Both the position numbers and the translations under genes were made by a program. A DNA stretch of 6,656 nucleotides from Actinomycetota bacterium (lineage in GTDB: Bacteria; Actinomycetota; Acidimicrobiia; Acidimicrobiales; Ilumatobacteraceae). The stretch is from the NCBI GenBank assembly GCA_016870295.1, contig VGBY01000060.1:1-6656 (forward strand), given 5' to 3'. Of the stretch, positions 1 to 6,506 are shown piece after piece. The notes under the pieces are model-generated. The model was given only the letters and a program-made list of their open reading frames with translations. It did not search any database and was not told the DNA's origin. The stretch's first letter is position 1; each line of letters starts with the position of its first letter.

Positions 1-914
1 TACACCGTTTCGGGTTCGCGAGACAAACGGGCAGCGACGCGCGCGATCTTCTCCACTCTGGCAACGAGATCTTCTTGGGCCTGCTTGGCCTCGGGAGTGA
101 GCCCGGATACTTCCTTCACCTTCCAGTGGCGCATCACGACTGGCTCGAGGATCTGTTCGTGGTGCACCTTGAAGTCGTAGATGCCCGTCTTGGCGATCTG
201 CTTGGCCAATTCGGTGAAGTTCGGAATGCCCGTTCCGGGCATGGCGAAGTTGCGAACCGCGCGCTCGATGCCGATCATCATGTTCGACGGGTCGGCCTCG
301 AGCGCCGCCGCGGCGAGATCGCGATAAAACAGGAAGTGCAGATTCTCGTCGTTGCCGACGCGCAGCATCACATCTTGACCTGCTTGATCGCCGATGAGTT
401 TGCCGGTATTGCGATGTGCGATGCGCGTGGCCAACTCTTGCATCGAGAGGTAAGCAAGCGCCTCGAAGATGTCGTCCGGTGCCGGCACCTGTGCACCACG
501 CACCTGATGCATGCGGGCGCGTTCGAGTTCCACCGGGTCGAGTGCCCGACTCACCATGAGGTAGTCGCGAATCGCAATCGCGTGCCGGCCCTCTTCGGCG
601 GTCCAGTTGCGCGCCCACGCGCCGTACGCGCTGTCGCCACCAAAGATCGTGCTGATGTCGCGGGTGTAGTACGGCAGGTTGTCTTCGGTGAGCAAGTTCA
701 CGAACAGCGCGGCTCGCACCGCGTCGGGCAATGTCCAACCACCATCGCCGAAGTCTGCGTCGTTAGGAGACCATGGCTGACCCGGCGTGAAGTCTTTTCC
801 GCGGCTCCACGGCACGTACTCGTGCGGGAACCACTCCTTTGCCACACCCATGTGGCGGTCGTACAACTTGGCCGCCGTGGGCTCGAGCACCGCGAGAAGT
901 TCGACGGGTTGCAT
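1..914 (-). CDS. desA: Acyl-ACP desaturase (DesA-like, soluble di-iron), 3' end outside window
   Basis: Soluble ferritin-like di-iron desaturase that inserts a cis double bond into acyl chains carried on acyl carrier protein, using O2 and reduced ferredoxin (family knowledge). I translated the minus strand from the ATG at 914; 304 codons are open to the left edge. All six expected iron ligands are visible by alignment to the plant stearoyl-ACP desaturase pattern: E77 (in LLTEDNLP), E108 and H111 (EEGRH), E160 (SMQELATRIAHR), E190 and H193 (DENLH). The usual EENRH motif reads EEGRH here. The last two bases in the window are the first two of a codon, TA, so the gene may stop exactly at the edge or continue with Tyr. 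Mycobacterial relatives are about 275-340 residues, so little or nothing is missing. An AGGG at 925-922 lies 7 bases before the ATG, partly inside the rmlD stop codon, suggesting coupling to the rhamnose operon. The chain position desaturated is unknown. Confidence 0.93.
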   Translation of the reverse strand, partial: MQPVELLAVLEPTAAKLYDRHMGVAKEWFPHEYVPWSRGKDFTPGQPWSPNDADFGDGGWTLPDAVRAALFVNLLTEDNLPYYTRDISTIFGGDSAYGAWARNWTAEEGRHAIAIRDYLMVSRALDPVELERARMHQVRGAQVPAPDDIFEALAYLSMQELATRIAHRNTGKLIGDQAGQDVMLRVGNDENLHFLFYRDLAAAALEADPSNMMIGIERAVRNFAMPGTGIPNFTELAKQIAKTGIYDFKVHHEQILEPVVMRHWKVKEVSGLTPEAKQAQEDLVARVEKIARVAARLSREPETV

Positions 915-923
915 GCCCCAACC

Positions 924-1772
924 CTAACCCTGCAAGCGGGGCACGAGTCGGTCAAGCGGCACGCGGAAGTGGTCGAGGAGCGGGATTCTCGCCTCGCGCA
1001 GCGCCTGATTGTCGAGCATGGAGTTGGCCGGGCGCGGCGCCGGACGCGGTGGCACGAGGTCACGAGTCTTGACCGGCTTCACTCGCGACACGTCGTGACC
1101 GGCGGCTCGCATGACCTCTCGCGTGAACTCGTACCAACTCACGGATCCCTGGTTGGTGACATGCCACACACCCGCGCGCTGCTCGCCCGCGAGCCGCATG
1201 ATCATGCGCGCAGCATCGTCGGCGAAGGTCGGGTTGCCGATCTGGTCGTCTACGAAGGTGAGCGTCTGTTGCTGGGCGGCGATCCGCAGGATCGTCTTCA
1301 CCATGTTGGCACCGTGGAAACCGCACACCCAGGAAATGCGCACGATGGTGTCGCGGCTCGTGTCGAGTGCCTGCTCCCCTGCGAGCTTCGACGCGCCATA
1401 CACCGACTGCGGATTCGGAACATCAGACTCGACGTATGGTGTCGGCTTTTTGCCATCAAAGACGTAGTCGGTAGAGATGTACACGACACGCGCACCAACC
1501 TCACGCGCTGCTGCCGCCACAAAATCGGTGGCCGTGCCGTTGCACAGAAATGCCTTGTCACGATCACTCTCGCATGCGTCAACTGCCGTCCATGCCGCGG
1601 CGTGCACGATGACATCCGGCTTCTCGCGCTGCATCGTCGCGCGAACTGCCGCCGAGTCGGTCACATCGAGATCGGCTCGGGTGAGCCCTCGCACTTGGTG
1701 CCCTTGCACCGATGCAGCATCGACGAGTTCGTGTCCTAATTGGCCGCCCGCACCGGTGACGACGATCTTCAC
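924..1772 (-). CDS. rmlD: dTDP-4-dehydrorhamnose reductase (RmlD)
   Basis: Cytoplasmic NAD(P)H-dependent reductase that makes dTDP-L-rhamnose in the last step of the pathway. From the GTG at 1772 it is 282 residues, normal for the family. An extended-SDR Rossmann fold is shown by GAGGQLG at residues 7-13. HAAAWTAVDACE (57-68) matches the family's AAAYTAVD block. The catalytic triad is T101 (in STDYVFDG) with Y125 and K129 (YGASK). Substrate-side blocks are DDQIGNPTFADD (175-186) and RPANSMLDN (247-255). The reading frame stays open to an ATG at 1820, but that adds 16 residues ahead of the beta-strand that begins the Rossmann fold. The GTG at 1772 overlaps the rmlB stop as GTGA and has AAGG (1783-1780) 7 bases upstream, so I chose it. 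It is fourth in the rml operon and is followed after 9 bases by the desaturase. Confidence 0.95.
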   Translation of the reverse strand: MKIVVTGAGGQLGHELVDAASVQGHQVRGLTRADLDVTDSAAVRATMQREKPDVIVHAAAWTAVDACESDRDKAFLCNGTATDFVAAAAREVGARVVYISTDYVFDGKKPTPYVESDVPNPQSVYGASKLAGEQALDTSRDTIVRISWVCGFHGANMVKTILRIAAQQQTLTFVDDQIGNPTFADDAARMIMRLAGEQRAGVWHVTNQGSVSWYEFTREVMRAAGHDVSRVKPVKTRDLVPPRPAPRPANSMLDNQALREARIPLLDHFRVPLDRLVPRLQG

Positions 1773-2728
1773 GGCTTGGCCTTGAGCGGCTCCCACCACC
1801 AGCGGTTGTCGCGGTACCACTTCACCGTCGACTCGAGCGCTTCGTCGAGCGAGCGCTCACGCTTCCAGCCGAGTGCCTTGATTCTCGTGATGTCCACCGA
1901 ATAGCGACGATCGTGTCCCTTGCGGTCTTGCACGTACTGCACGCTCGATTCGTCTTTGCCCAGCAACCCAAGCAGTTTGTCGACCAGCACGCGATTGGGT
2001 GTTTCGTTACCGGCGCCGATGTTATAAATCTCGCCGATCGTGCCCTTCTCCAGCACGAGATGCACGCCCGAGCAATGGTCGTCGACGTAAATCCAGTCGC
2101 GTTCGTTGAGTCCATCGCCGTACAACGGAATCTTCTTGCCGTCGAGCAGGTTGGTGGTGAAGAGCGGAATCGCTTTTTCTGGGTATTGGAACGGCCCGAA
2201 GTTGTTGGTGCATCGCGTGACCAGCACCGGCGTGCCGTGCGTGGTGTGGTACGACAGCGCAATCAGGTCGCTGCCGGCCTTCGATGCCGAATACGGCGAG
2301 CGCGGTTCGAGCGGGTCGGTCTCTTTCGACGAACCGACCTCCACGCTTCCGTACACCTCATCGGTGCCGATGTGCAGCACTCGCTGCATGCCGAGCCGTC
2401 GCGCGGTGTCGATCACCACGTTGGTGCCGAAGCAATTGGTGAGGATGAAGTCTTCGCCACTTTCAATGGAGCGATCAACGTGGCTCTCGGCTGCGAAGTG
2501 CACCACCCAGTCGTGGCCCTTCATTGCCTGCTCGAGATCACCTGGGTGGCAGATGTTGCCCTTCGCGAATGTGAACCTGCGATCGTCGTCGAGATCGCGT
2601 AGCGTGGAGAGATTGCCGGCGTACGTGAGCGCGTCGTACACGGTGATCGAGTGATCGGTGTTTTGCAACACCCAACGGGCGTAGTTGCTCCCGATGAAAC
2701 CGGCGCCGCCGGTGACGAAGATCTTCAC
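1769..2728 (-). CDS. rmlB: dTDP-glucose 4,6-dehydratase (RmlB)
   Basis: Converts dTDP-glucose to dTDP-4-keto-6-deoxyglucose with tightly bound NAD+, the second step toward dTDP-L-rhamnose. The protein is 319 residues, slightly shorter than the common 330-360. Visible elements are GGAGFIG (7-13) for NAD binding, AESHVDRSI (80-88), the catalytic T122-D123-E124 in GTDEVYGS, Y146 and K150 in YSASK, NNFGPFQYPEK (175-185), GDGLNERDWIYVDD (204-217) and DRKGHDRRYSVD (268-279), with the typical C-terminal RDNRWWWEPLK (306-316). The D-E pair separates a dehydratase from a plain epimerase. The start is GTG at 2728: an in-frame TAG lies four codons upstream and GAGGAG sits at 2746-2741. The gene is preceded by the only sizeable gap in the operon (61 bases) and overlaps rmlD by four bases. 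Confidence 0.97.
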   Translation of the reverse strand: MKIFVTGGAGFIGSNYARWVLQNTDHSITVYDALTYAGNLSTLRDLDDDRRFTFAKGNICHPGDLEQAMKGHDWVVHFAAESHVDRSIESGEDFILTNCFGTNVVIDTARRLGMQRVLHIGTDEVYGSVEVGSSKETDPLEPRSPYSASKAGSDLIALSYHTTHGTPVLVTRCTNNFGPFQYPEKAIPLFTTNLLDGKKIPLYGDGLNERDWIYVDDHCSGVHLVLEKGTIGEIYNIGAGNETPNRVLVDKLLGLLGKDESSVQYVQDRKGHDRRYSVDITRIKALGWKRERSLDEALESTVKWYRDNRWWWEPLKAKP

Positions 2729-2740
2729 GAGTTGTGGCTA

Positions 2741-2746
2741 CTCCTC
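2741..2746 (-). promoter_or_regulatory. Ribosome binding site of rmlB
   Basis: GAGGAG on the minus strand ends 12 bases before the GTG at 2728, a rather long spacing. It supports GTG as the initiation codon, because the in-frame TAG immediately follows this motif and excludes any longer protein. It is the clearest Shine-Dalgarno sequence in the window and fits independent initiation of rmlB after the 61-base gap. Confidence 0.7.
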
Positions 2747-2779
2747 AGCAAACTGCTACTGCAGAGTTGACACGGTGTT

Positions 2780-2795
2780 ACGTGACCGATCACGT
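2780..2795 (-). other. Short perfect inverted repeat over the rmlC stop codon
   Basis: ACGTGA (2780-2785) and TCACGT (2790-2795) are perfect complements around a 4-base loop and include the rmlC TGA. In the rmlC-rmlB transcript this could form a 6-bp hairpin. No U-run follows, so it is not a convincing intrinsic terminator. It could slow or process the message between rmlC and rmlB, or be chance. Confidence 0.3.
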
Positions 2796-3356
2796 GCGCA
2801 TTCCCCACACGGGCTGGAAGTTGCGGTCGATGTCTTTGCGCATCGGGTTGGCTTGATCGCGCTTCGACAGCGTTGGCGATGCAATCCCCCAATCGGCGCC
2901 GATTGCTGGGTCATTCCAAGCCACTCCTAGTTCGTCCTGCTGGTTGTAGTAACCGTCGACTAAGTAGGTGATCGTCATGTCGGTGAGTGATGCAAAGCCG
3001 TGCGCCACACCGGGCGGAATGAACACGCCACGATGATCGTGCGTGCCATCTTTGCGGGCACCGAGATCGATTACTTGTGTGGCACCATCGGTGGGCGAAC
3101 CCTTGCGCAGGTCGTGCAACACCACGCGGCAAGTTCCGTACGGCACGTACCAGTAATCGGCTTGGTGCAAGTGGTAGTGCAGTCCCACGATTGCACCGGC
3201 TTTGCGGTCGCCGCGGTTGCCCTGGATCATCTCGCGCCCCAGCGGAAACCACTCCCGTCGATACGTCTCGATGAAGAACCCTCGTTCGTCACCGTGCATC
3301 TGGGGTTCGACGATTTGTACGCCCTTGATGACCGCGCTCTCCGTGATGGTGGCCAT
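2790..3356 (-). CDS. rmlC: dTDP-4-dehydrorhamnose 3,5-epimerase family protein (divergent RmlC)
   Basis: Cupin-fold enzyme expected to invert C3 and C5 of dTDP-4-keto-6-deoxyglucose, giving dTDP-4-keto-L-rhamnose. It has 188 residues, the family's usual size. Conserved blocks are HGDERGFFIETY (21-32), DLRKGSPT (82-89), IPPGVAHGF (113-121), YLVDGYY (131-137), WNDPAIGADW (147-156) and LSKRD (163-167). By eye-alignment to Salmonella and mycobacterial RmlC, the catalytic His-Asp pair is H60 and D167 and the acid Tyr lies in Y136/Y137. The canonical RGLH block reads VGLHYHLH: the Arg is V57, and the Lys in the following QxK block is D67. Three alternating His (60, 62, 64) are unusual for the family. 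Pathway assignment rests on operon context as well as sequence. The ATG at 3356 shares one base with the rmlA TAA, and GGAG (3371-3368) stands 11 bases upstream. It could be a mono-epimerase or have altered specificity. Confidence 0.9.
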   Translation of the reverse strand: MATITESAVIKGVQIVEPQMHGDERGFFIETYRREWFPLGREMIQGNRGDRKAGAIVGLHYHLHQADYWYVPYGTCRVVLHDLRKGSPTDGATQVIDLGARKDGTHDHRGVFIPPGVAHGFASLTDMTITYLVDGYYNQQDELGVAWNDPAIGADWGIASPTLSKRDQANPMRKDIDRNFQPVWGMRT

Positions 3357-4444
3357 TAGGCGTCGAGCTCCACTTTTGAATCGTCGCCAAGCATGAGGCG
3401 TAGCGCATGCGGGCGGCGTTGCGAGCGCACCACTTCGACGTTGCGGCCGAGCAGCGAATCGCTCATCTTGTGTACGTCGTTGACGGTGCAGCCATCAAGC
3501 AACACCGAGTGCTCGAGTTCGCTGTGCACAATGTTGCACTTGTTGCCCACCGAGGTGTACGGCCCGATGTAACTGTTCTCCACCACCGTGTCGCTGCCGA
3601 TTACCACGGGGCCGCGCACACGCGAGTTGACGATCTTGGCGCCCTGCATGATGACGACTCGGCCCTCGATCTGTGAACTGCCGTCGACGCTGCCGTCGTT
3701 GCGCGGCTCGATCACCTCGAGCACGAGGCGGTTGCACTCGAGCAGTGGATCTTTCTTGCCGGTGTCGATCCACCAGCCCTTCAGCACTTCGTGTCGAACG
3801 GTCTTGCCCTGCTCGATCAGCCATTGGATGGCGTCGGTGATTTCGAGTTCCCCGCGCTTTGACGGCTTGATCGCCCGTACCGCCTCGTTGATGGTCTTGT
3901 CGAAGAGGTACACGCCAACGAGTGCCAAGTTACTCGGCGGATCCTTCGGTTTCTCGACGAGACGTTTGACGTGGCCCTCCTTCGTTACTTCGGCAACGCC
4001 GAACTGTCGAGGGTCGTCCACGTGACACAGCAGAATTTGCGCCGTCGGTGCGGTCTTGCCACCTTTCGCACGTGCCGACACGAACTCGCTCACGAAACCC
4101 TCGAGCCCTTGCTCGAGCATGTTGTCGCCGAGGTACATGACGAAATCATCGTCACCGAGAAACTCCTGCGCGATCAACACACAATGCGCGAGCCCCAGCG
4201 GCTGATCCTGCGGAATGTAGGACACCTTCACCCCGAACTGCGAACCGTCGCCGACTGCCGAGCGAATCTCTTTCTGGGTGTCGCCGACGATGATGCCAAT
4301 CTCGTTGATGCCGGCCTTCTTCATCGCCTCGATGCCGTAGAACAAGATCGGCTTGTTGGCAATCGGCACCAACTGCTTGGCGCTGGTGTGGGTGATGGGC
4401 CGCAACCTGGTGCCGGCACCGCCGGCGAGGATGAGCCCTTTCAT
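3356..4444 (-). CDS. rmlA: Glucose-1-phosphate thymidylyltransferase, long form (RmlA)
   Basis: Catalyses glucose-1-phosphate + dTTP to dTDP-glucose + PPi, the entry step to dTDP-rhamnose. The 362-residue protein has an N-terminal nucleotidyltransferase domain (about 1-240): LAGGAGTRLRP (6-16), K23 in SAKQLVPIANKP, metal-binding D107 in YLGDNML, VEKPK (163-167), GELEITDAIQ (198-207) and D227 in WWIDTGKK. Residues about 250-345 read as a left-handed beta-helix of hexapeptide repeats (for example VVIGSDTVVENSYIG), and the tail LRLMLGDDSKVEL is typical of the long family. Short-form RmlA (about 290 residues) lacks this helix. The long form is common in actinobacteria and in antibiotic deoxysugar clusters. 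It is the first gene of the operon. An in-frame TAG lies three codons before the ATG and no Shine-Dalgarno sequence is evident, so the message may be leaderless or nearly so. Confidence 0.96.
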   Translation of the reverse strand: MKGLILAGGAGTRLRPITHTSAKQLVPIANKPILFYGIEAMKKAGINEIGIIVGDTQKEIRSAVGDGSQFGVKVSYIPQDQPLGLAHCVLIAQEFLGDDDFVMYLGDNMLEQGLEGFVSEFVSARAKGGKTAPTAQILLCHVDDPRQFGVAEVTKEGHVKRLVEKPKDPPSNLALVGVYLFDKTINEAVRAIKPSKRGELEITDAIQWLIEQGKTVRHEVLKGWWIDTGKKDPLLECNRLVLEVIEPRNDGSVDGSSQIEGRVVIMQGAKIVNSRVRGPVVIGSDTVVENSYIGPYTSVGNKCNIVHSELEHSVLLDGCTVNDVHKMSDSLLGRNVEVVRSQRRPHALRLMLGDDSKVELDA

Positions 4445-4488
4445 CGCGAACTAAGGCTAGTTGAGCGAGAATAACTAGGGTTTTCATC
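4445..4488. promoter_or_regulatory. Divergent promoter region between rmlA and the aminotransferase operon
   Basis: These 44 bases separate two head-to-head start codons and are AT-richer than the flanks. Plausible actinobacterial -10 elements (TANNNT) exist for both directions. On the plus strand, TAGGGT at 4476-4481 would place the transcript start at or beside the GTG at 4489. On the minus strand, TAGCCT at 4459-4454, or TATTCT at 4473-4468, would give an rmlA leader of roughly 2-16 bases. No clear -35 box is seen, and any -35 would lie inside the opposite gene. Promoter positions are inferred; that the region must drive at least one operon follows from the layout. Confidence 0.55.
4449..4462. 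repeat. 14-base interrupted palindrome with a repeated half-site
   Basis: AACTA-AGGC-TAGTT is a perfect 5-bp inverted repeat around a 4-base centre. A further copy of the half-site occurs in direct orientation at 4473-4480 (AACTAGGG against AACTAAGG, 7 of 8 identical), starting 24 bases away. The palindrome covers the candidate rmlA start region and the second copy covers the candidate -10 of the aminotransferase operon. This is the arrangement expected for a dimeric regulator controlling both promoters, but the arms are short and chance is possible. Confidence 0.35.
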
Positions 4489-5721
4489 GTGCCGCGCTCC
4501 TACCTGCATGCATTCACCAAGCCGTCACGAACCGAGTTCGTCACGATGGTGCGCGGCGATGGTGCTCGTCTCTACGACAGCACGGGCAAGGAATACATCG
4601 ACGGCATGGCGAGCCTGTGGTACTGCAACATCGGCCACGGTCGCAAAGAAATGGCCGACGCAATTGCCGCTCAGGTCACCGCGCTCGAGTCGTACAACAA
4701 CTTCGATCCGTTCACCACGGATATCACCGATGTGCTCACCGACAAACTGCACTCGTTGTCGCCGATGAAAGGCAACCGGGTGTTCCTCTGCTCGAGCGGT
4801 TCAGAAGCAGTCGACACGGCGATGAAACTCGCGCGCCTCGCGCACGTGCAAGCCGGGCACCCCGAACGCACGATCATCATCTCGCGTGGTCGCGGGTATC
4901 ACGGCACCAACTTCGGCGGCACCAGTGCCCAAGGCTTGCCGCTCAACAAGGCGGGTTACGACCCGTTGGTACCCGACGTAACGCAGGTTGACCCCGACGA
5001 CATCGAGGCGCTCTCGGTGGCGATGAGCCGCGACGGAGCGCAGATCGCGGCAGTGCTCGTGGAGCCGTTGCAAGGCGCTGGTGGAGTGTTCCCCCCGCGA
5101 GACGGATATCTGCAAGCACTACGCAAGTTGTGCGACCAGCACGGTGCGTTTCTCATTTTCGACGAAGTCATCTCCGGTTTCGGCCGACTCGGCACGTGGT
5201 TTGCCGCGCAGCGATACGGCGTCACGCCCGACTTCACCTGCTTTGCCAAGGCAGTTACTTCGGGATATGTACCACTCGGTGGAGTGTTCGTTGGCGCCGC
5301 CCCGTTGCGCGGTTTGGAAGCCGACCCCAACTACTTCTTGCGAACTGGCTACACCTACTCCGGTCATGCCACGGCGTGTGCCGCCGCGTTGAAGAACCTC
5401 GAGATCATCGAACGTGAAGGTCTCATTGAGCGCGCCAAGCATGTCGGCTCGCTGGTGTCGAAAGCGTTGCACGCCCTGCACCGTGACGGATTACTGAAGG
5501 AAGTTCGCGGCGACGGTGGCGTGTGGGCTGCGGGGCTGCATAAGCAACACGACGCCATGGCCGTGCGCGACATCGCGCTGCACGACGGTGCCATCGTGCG
5601 TGGTATCGGTGCCGACACCAATGCGTTCTGCCCACCGCTCGTTACGACCGACGAAGAAATCGGCCGTCTGATGGATACGTACGCATCGGCACTGCACGAA
5701 CATGTAAAGGCGATCGGATGA
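4489..5721 (+). CDS. Class-III PLP-dependent aminotransferase (omega-amino acid / beta-alanine type)
   Basis: Fold-type I PLP enzyme that moves an amino group, typically from an omega-amino acid or amine, to a keto acid such as pyruvate. The 410 residues show LWYCNIGHG (43-51) and SGSEAVDTAMK (103-113), whose S/G residues cradle the PLP phosphate. YHG (137-139) stacks on the ring, E192 and D225 (IFDEVISGFGR) contact it, and K254 in CFAKAVTSGY is the Schiff-base lysine. T289 in GYTYSGH reaches the phosphate from the partner subunit, and CPPLVTTDEEI (381-391) is the usual C-terminal block. The GTG at 4489 is the first possible start after an in-frame TGA at 4462. AGGG at 4477-4480 is 8 bases upstream and may be a ribosome binding site, or part of a -10 element of a leaderless message. 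The substrate cannot be fixed. It overlaps the SDR gene by four bases. Family call sure, beta-alanine:pyruvate-like subtype likely. Confidence 0.93.
   Translation: MPRSYLHAFTKPSRTEFVTMVRGDGARLYDSTGKEYIDGMASLWYCNIGHGRKEMADAIAAQVTALESYNNFDPFTTDITDVLTDKLHSLSPMKGNRVFLCSSGSEAVDTAMKLARLAHVQAGHPERTIIISRGRGYHGTNFGGTSAQGLPLNKAGYDPLVPDVTQVDPDDIEALSVAMSRDGAQIAAVLVEPLQGAGGVFPPRDGYLQALRKLCDQHGAFLIFDEVISGFGRLGTWFAAQRYGVTPDFTCFAKAVTSGYVPLGGVFVGAAPLRGLEADPNYFLRTGYTYSGHATACAAALKNLEIIEREGLIERAKHVGSLVSKALHALHRDGLLKEVRGDGGVWAAGLHKQHDAMAVRDIALHDGAIVRGIGADTNAFCPPLVTTDEEIGRLMDTYASALHEHVKAIG
5706..5710 (+). promoter_or_regulatory. Ribosome binding site of the SDR gene
   Basis: AAAGG lies within the last codons of the aminotransferase, 7 bases before the ATG at 5718. 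Together with the ATGA stop/start overlap it supports this start and translational coupling. Confidence 0.55.
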
Positions 5722-6506
5722 ACCTCGCTGGCAGAAACGCGCTCGTCACCGGAGGCGCAAGCGGCATCGGTGCGGCAGTTGCCGAATCGCTGGCGAAGGC
5801 CGGCGCCAAGGTGACGATCGTCGACGTCAACAAAAATGCACTCGCCGAAACCGGCGAGCGCCTCGGGGTGCGGGCCGAAGTGCTCGACGTGTCGTCGAGT
5901 CAGGCGTGGAGCGACTTCATCGCATCACACGACCACTTCGACCTCGTACACCTCAACGCAGGCGTGACGACCAACCGCCAGGTGCTCGACGGCCCGATTG
6001 ATCCCCTGCCGCCGCCGCTCATGAACGTGGGTGACGACGACTACCGCCGCGCCATCGGCGTGAACGTCGACGGTGTGGTGTTCGGCGCGCGTGCGGTGAT
6101 TCCGGGTATGTGCGAGCGACGTAGCGGAGACATCGTGGTGACTGCATCGGTGGCCGCCTTCGTACCGATTTCTGCCGACCCGATTTATGGTCTCACCAAG
6201 TACGCAGTGTCTGGATTGGTGAAATCATTGTCGCCACGGCTTGCCGAATTCGGTGTGTGCATCAGTGCGATTTGCCCCGGCTTCGTCGATACACCGCTCA
6301 TCACGGAGCGTGCTCGCGAGTGGATTGCGTTGCTCGGCATGCCACTCATGAAAACGCAGCAGGTGGTCGATGCCGTCGACACGACATTGACCAAACGGGT
6401 GAATGGCGCACATTGGATCGTGCTGCCCGACCAAGACCCGATCTTGCATGAGCAGGCTGTCGTGCCGTTCCCCAACATTCAGCGGCCGACTGCCAGCGAG
6501 CAGTGA
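5718..6506 (+). CDS. Short-chain dehydrogenase/reductase (SDR), NAD-preferring
   Basis: Classical-type SDR of 262 residues that would interconvert an alcohol and a ketone or aldehyde. It has TGGASGIG (11-18) for dinucleotide binding, D36 at the end of beta-2 (TIVDVNKN), which favours NAD(H) over NADP(H), NAG (80-82), N116 (GVNVDG), S144 (VVTASVAAF), and Y157 with K161 (YGLTK), completing the N-S-Y-K tetrad, then CPGFVDTPL (186-194). Two features differ from ordinary 3-oxoacyl reductase-like SDRs. The NAG-to-N116 segment is about 7 residues longer than usual and proline-rich (DPLPPPL, 95-101). The C-terminus lacks the usual glycine-rich VDGG ending and instead reads WIVLPDQDPILHEQ (233-246). 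Its ATG overlaps the aminotransferase stop as ATGA and its TGA overlaps the P450 start, so it likely shares their pathway. The substrate is unknown. Confidence 0.92.
   Translation: MNLAGRNALVTGGASGIGAAVAESLAKAGAKVTIVDVNKNALAETGERLGVRAEVLDVSSSQAWSDFIASHDHFDLVHLNAGVTTNRQVLDGPIDPLPPPLMNVGDDDYRRAIGVNVDGVVFGARAVIPGMCERRSGDIVVTASVAAFVPISADPIYGLTKYAVSGLVKSLSPRLAEFGVCISAICPGFVDTPLITERAREWIALLGMPLMKTQQVVDAVDTTLTKRVNGAHWIVLPDQDPILHEQAVVPFPNIQRPTASEQ

Noticed and set aside
915..930. Telomere-like G-run GGGTTAGGGTTGGGG (minus strand) as a G-quadruplex or repeat element
   Set aside because: Only three G-runs are present, and the tract is explained by the rmlD C-terminal codons, stop codon and desaturase ribosome binding site.
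75..1739. A 554-codon open frame on the plus strand
   Set aside because: It lies opposite the desaturase and rmlD, both of which have full family motifs on the minus strand. Its translation has no recognisable domain and looks like an antisense shadow of GC-biased codons.
1773..1820. Longer RmlD starting at the ATG at 1820
   Set aside because: The extra 16 residues precede the first Rossmann strand, and the GTG at 1772 has both a ribosome binding site and a stop/start overlap with rmlB.
1913..2602. A 229-codon plus-strand open frame opposite rmlB
   Set aside because: It is antisense to a gene with complete dehydratase motifs, and its sequence shows no family pattern.
2749..2769. Possible second hairpin (CTGC / GCAG around TACT) upstream of rmlB
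   Set aside because: Only a 4-bp stem pairs cleanly and extension needs bulges; no U-tract follows, so it is indistinguishable from chance.
3971..4474. A 167-codon plus-strand open frame opposite the rmlA 5' half
   Set aside because: It mirrors the nucleotidyltransferase coding sequence and would read through the divergent promoter region; no domain is visible.
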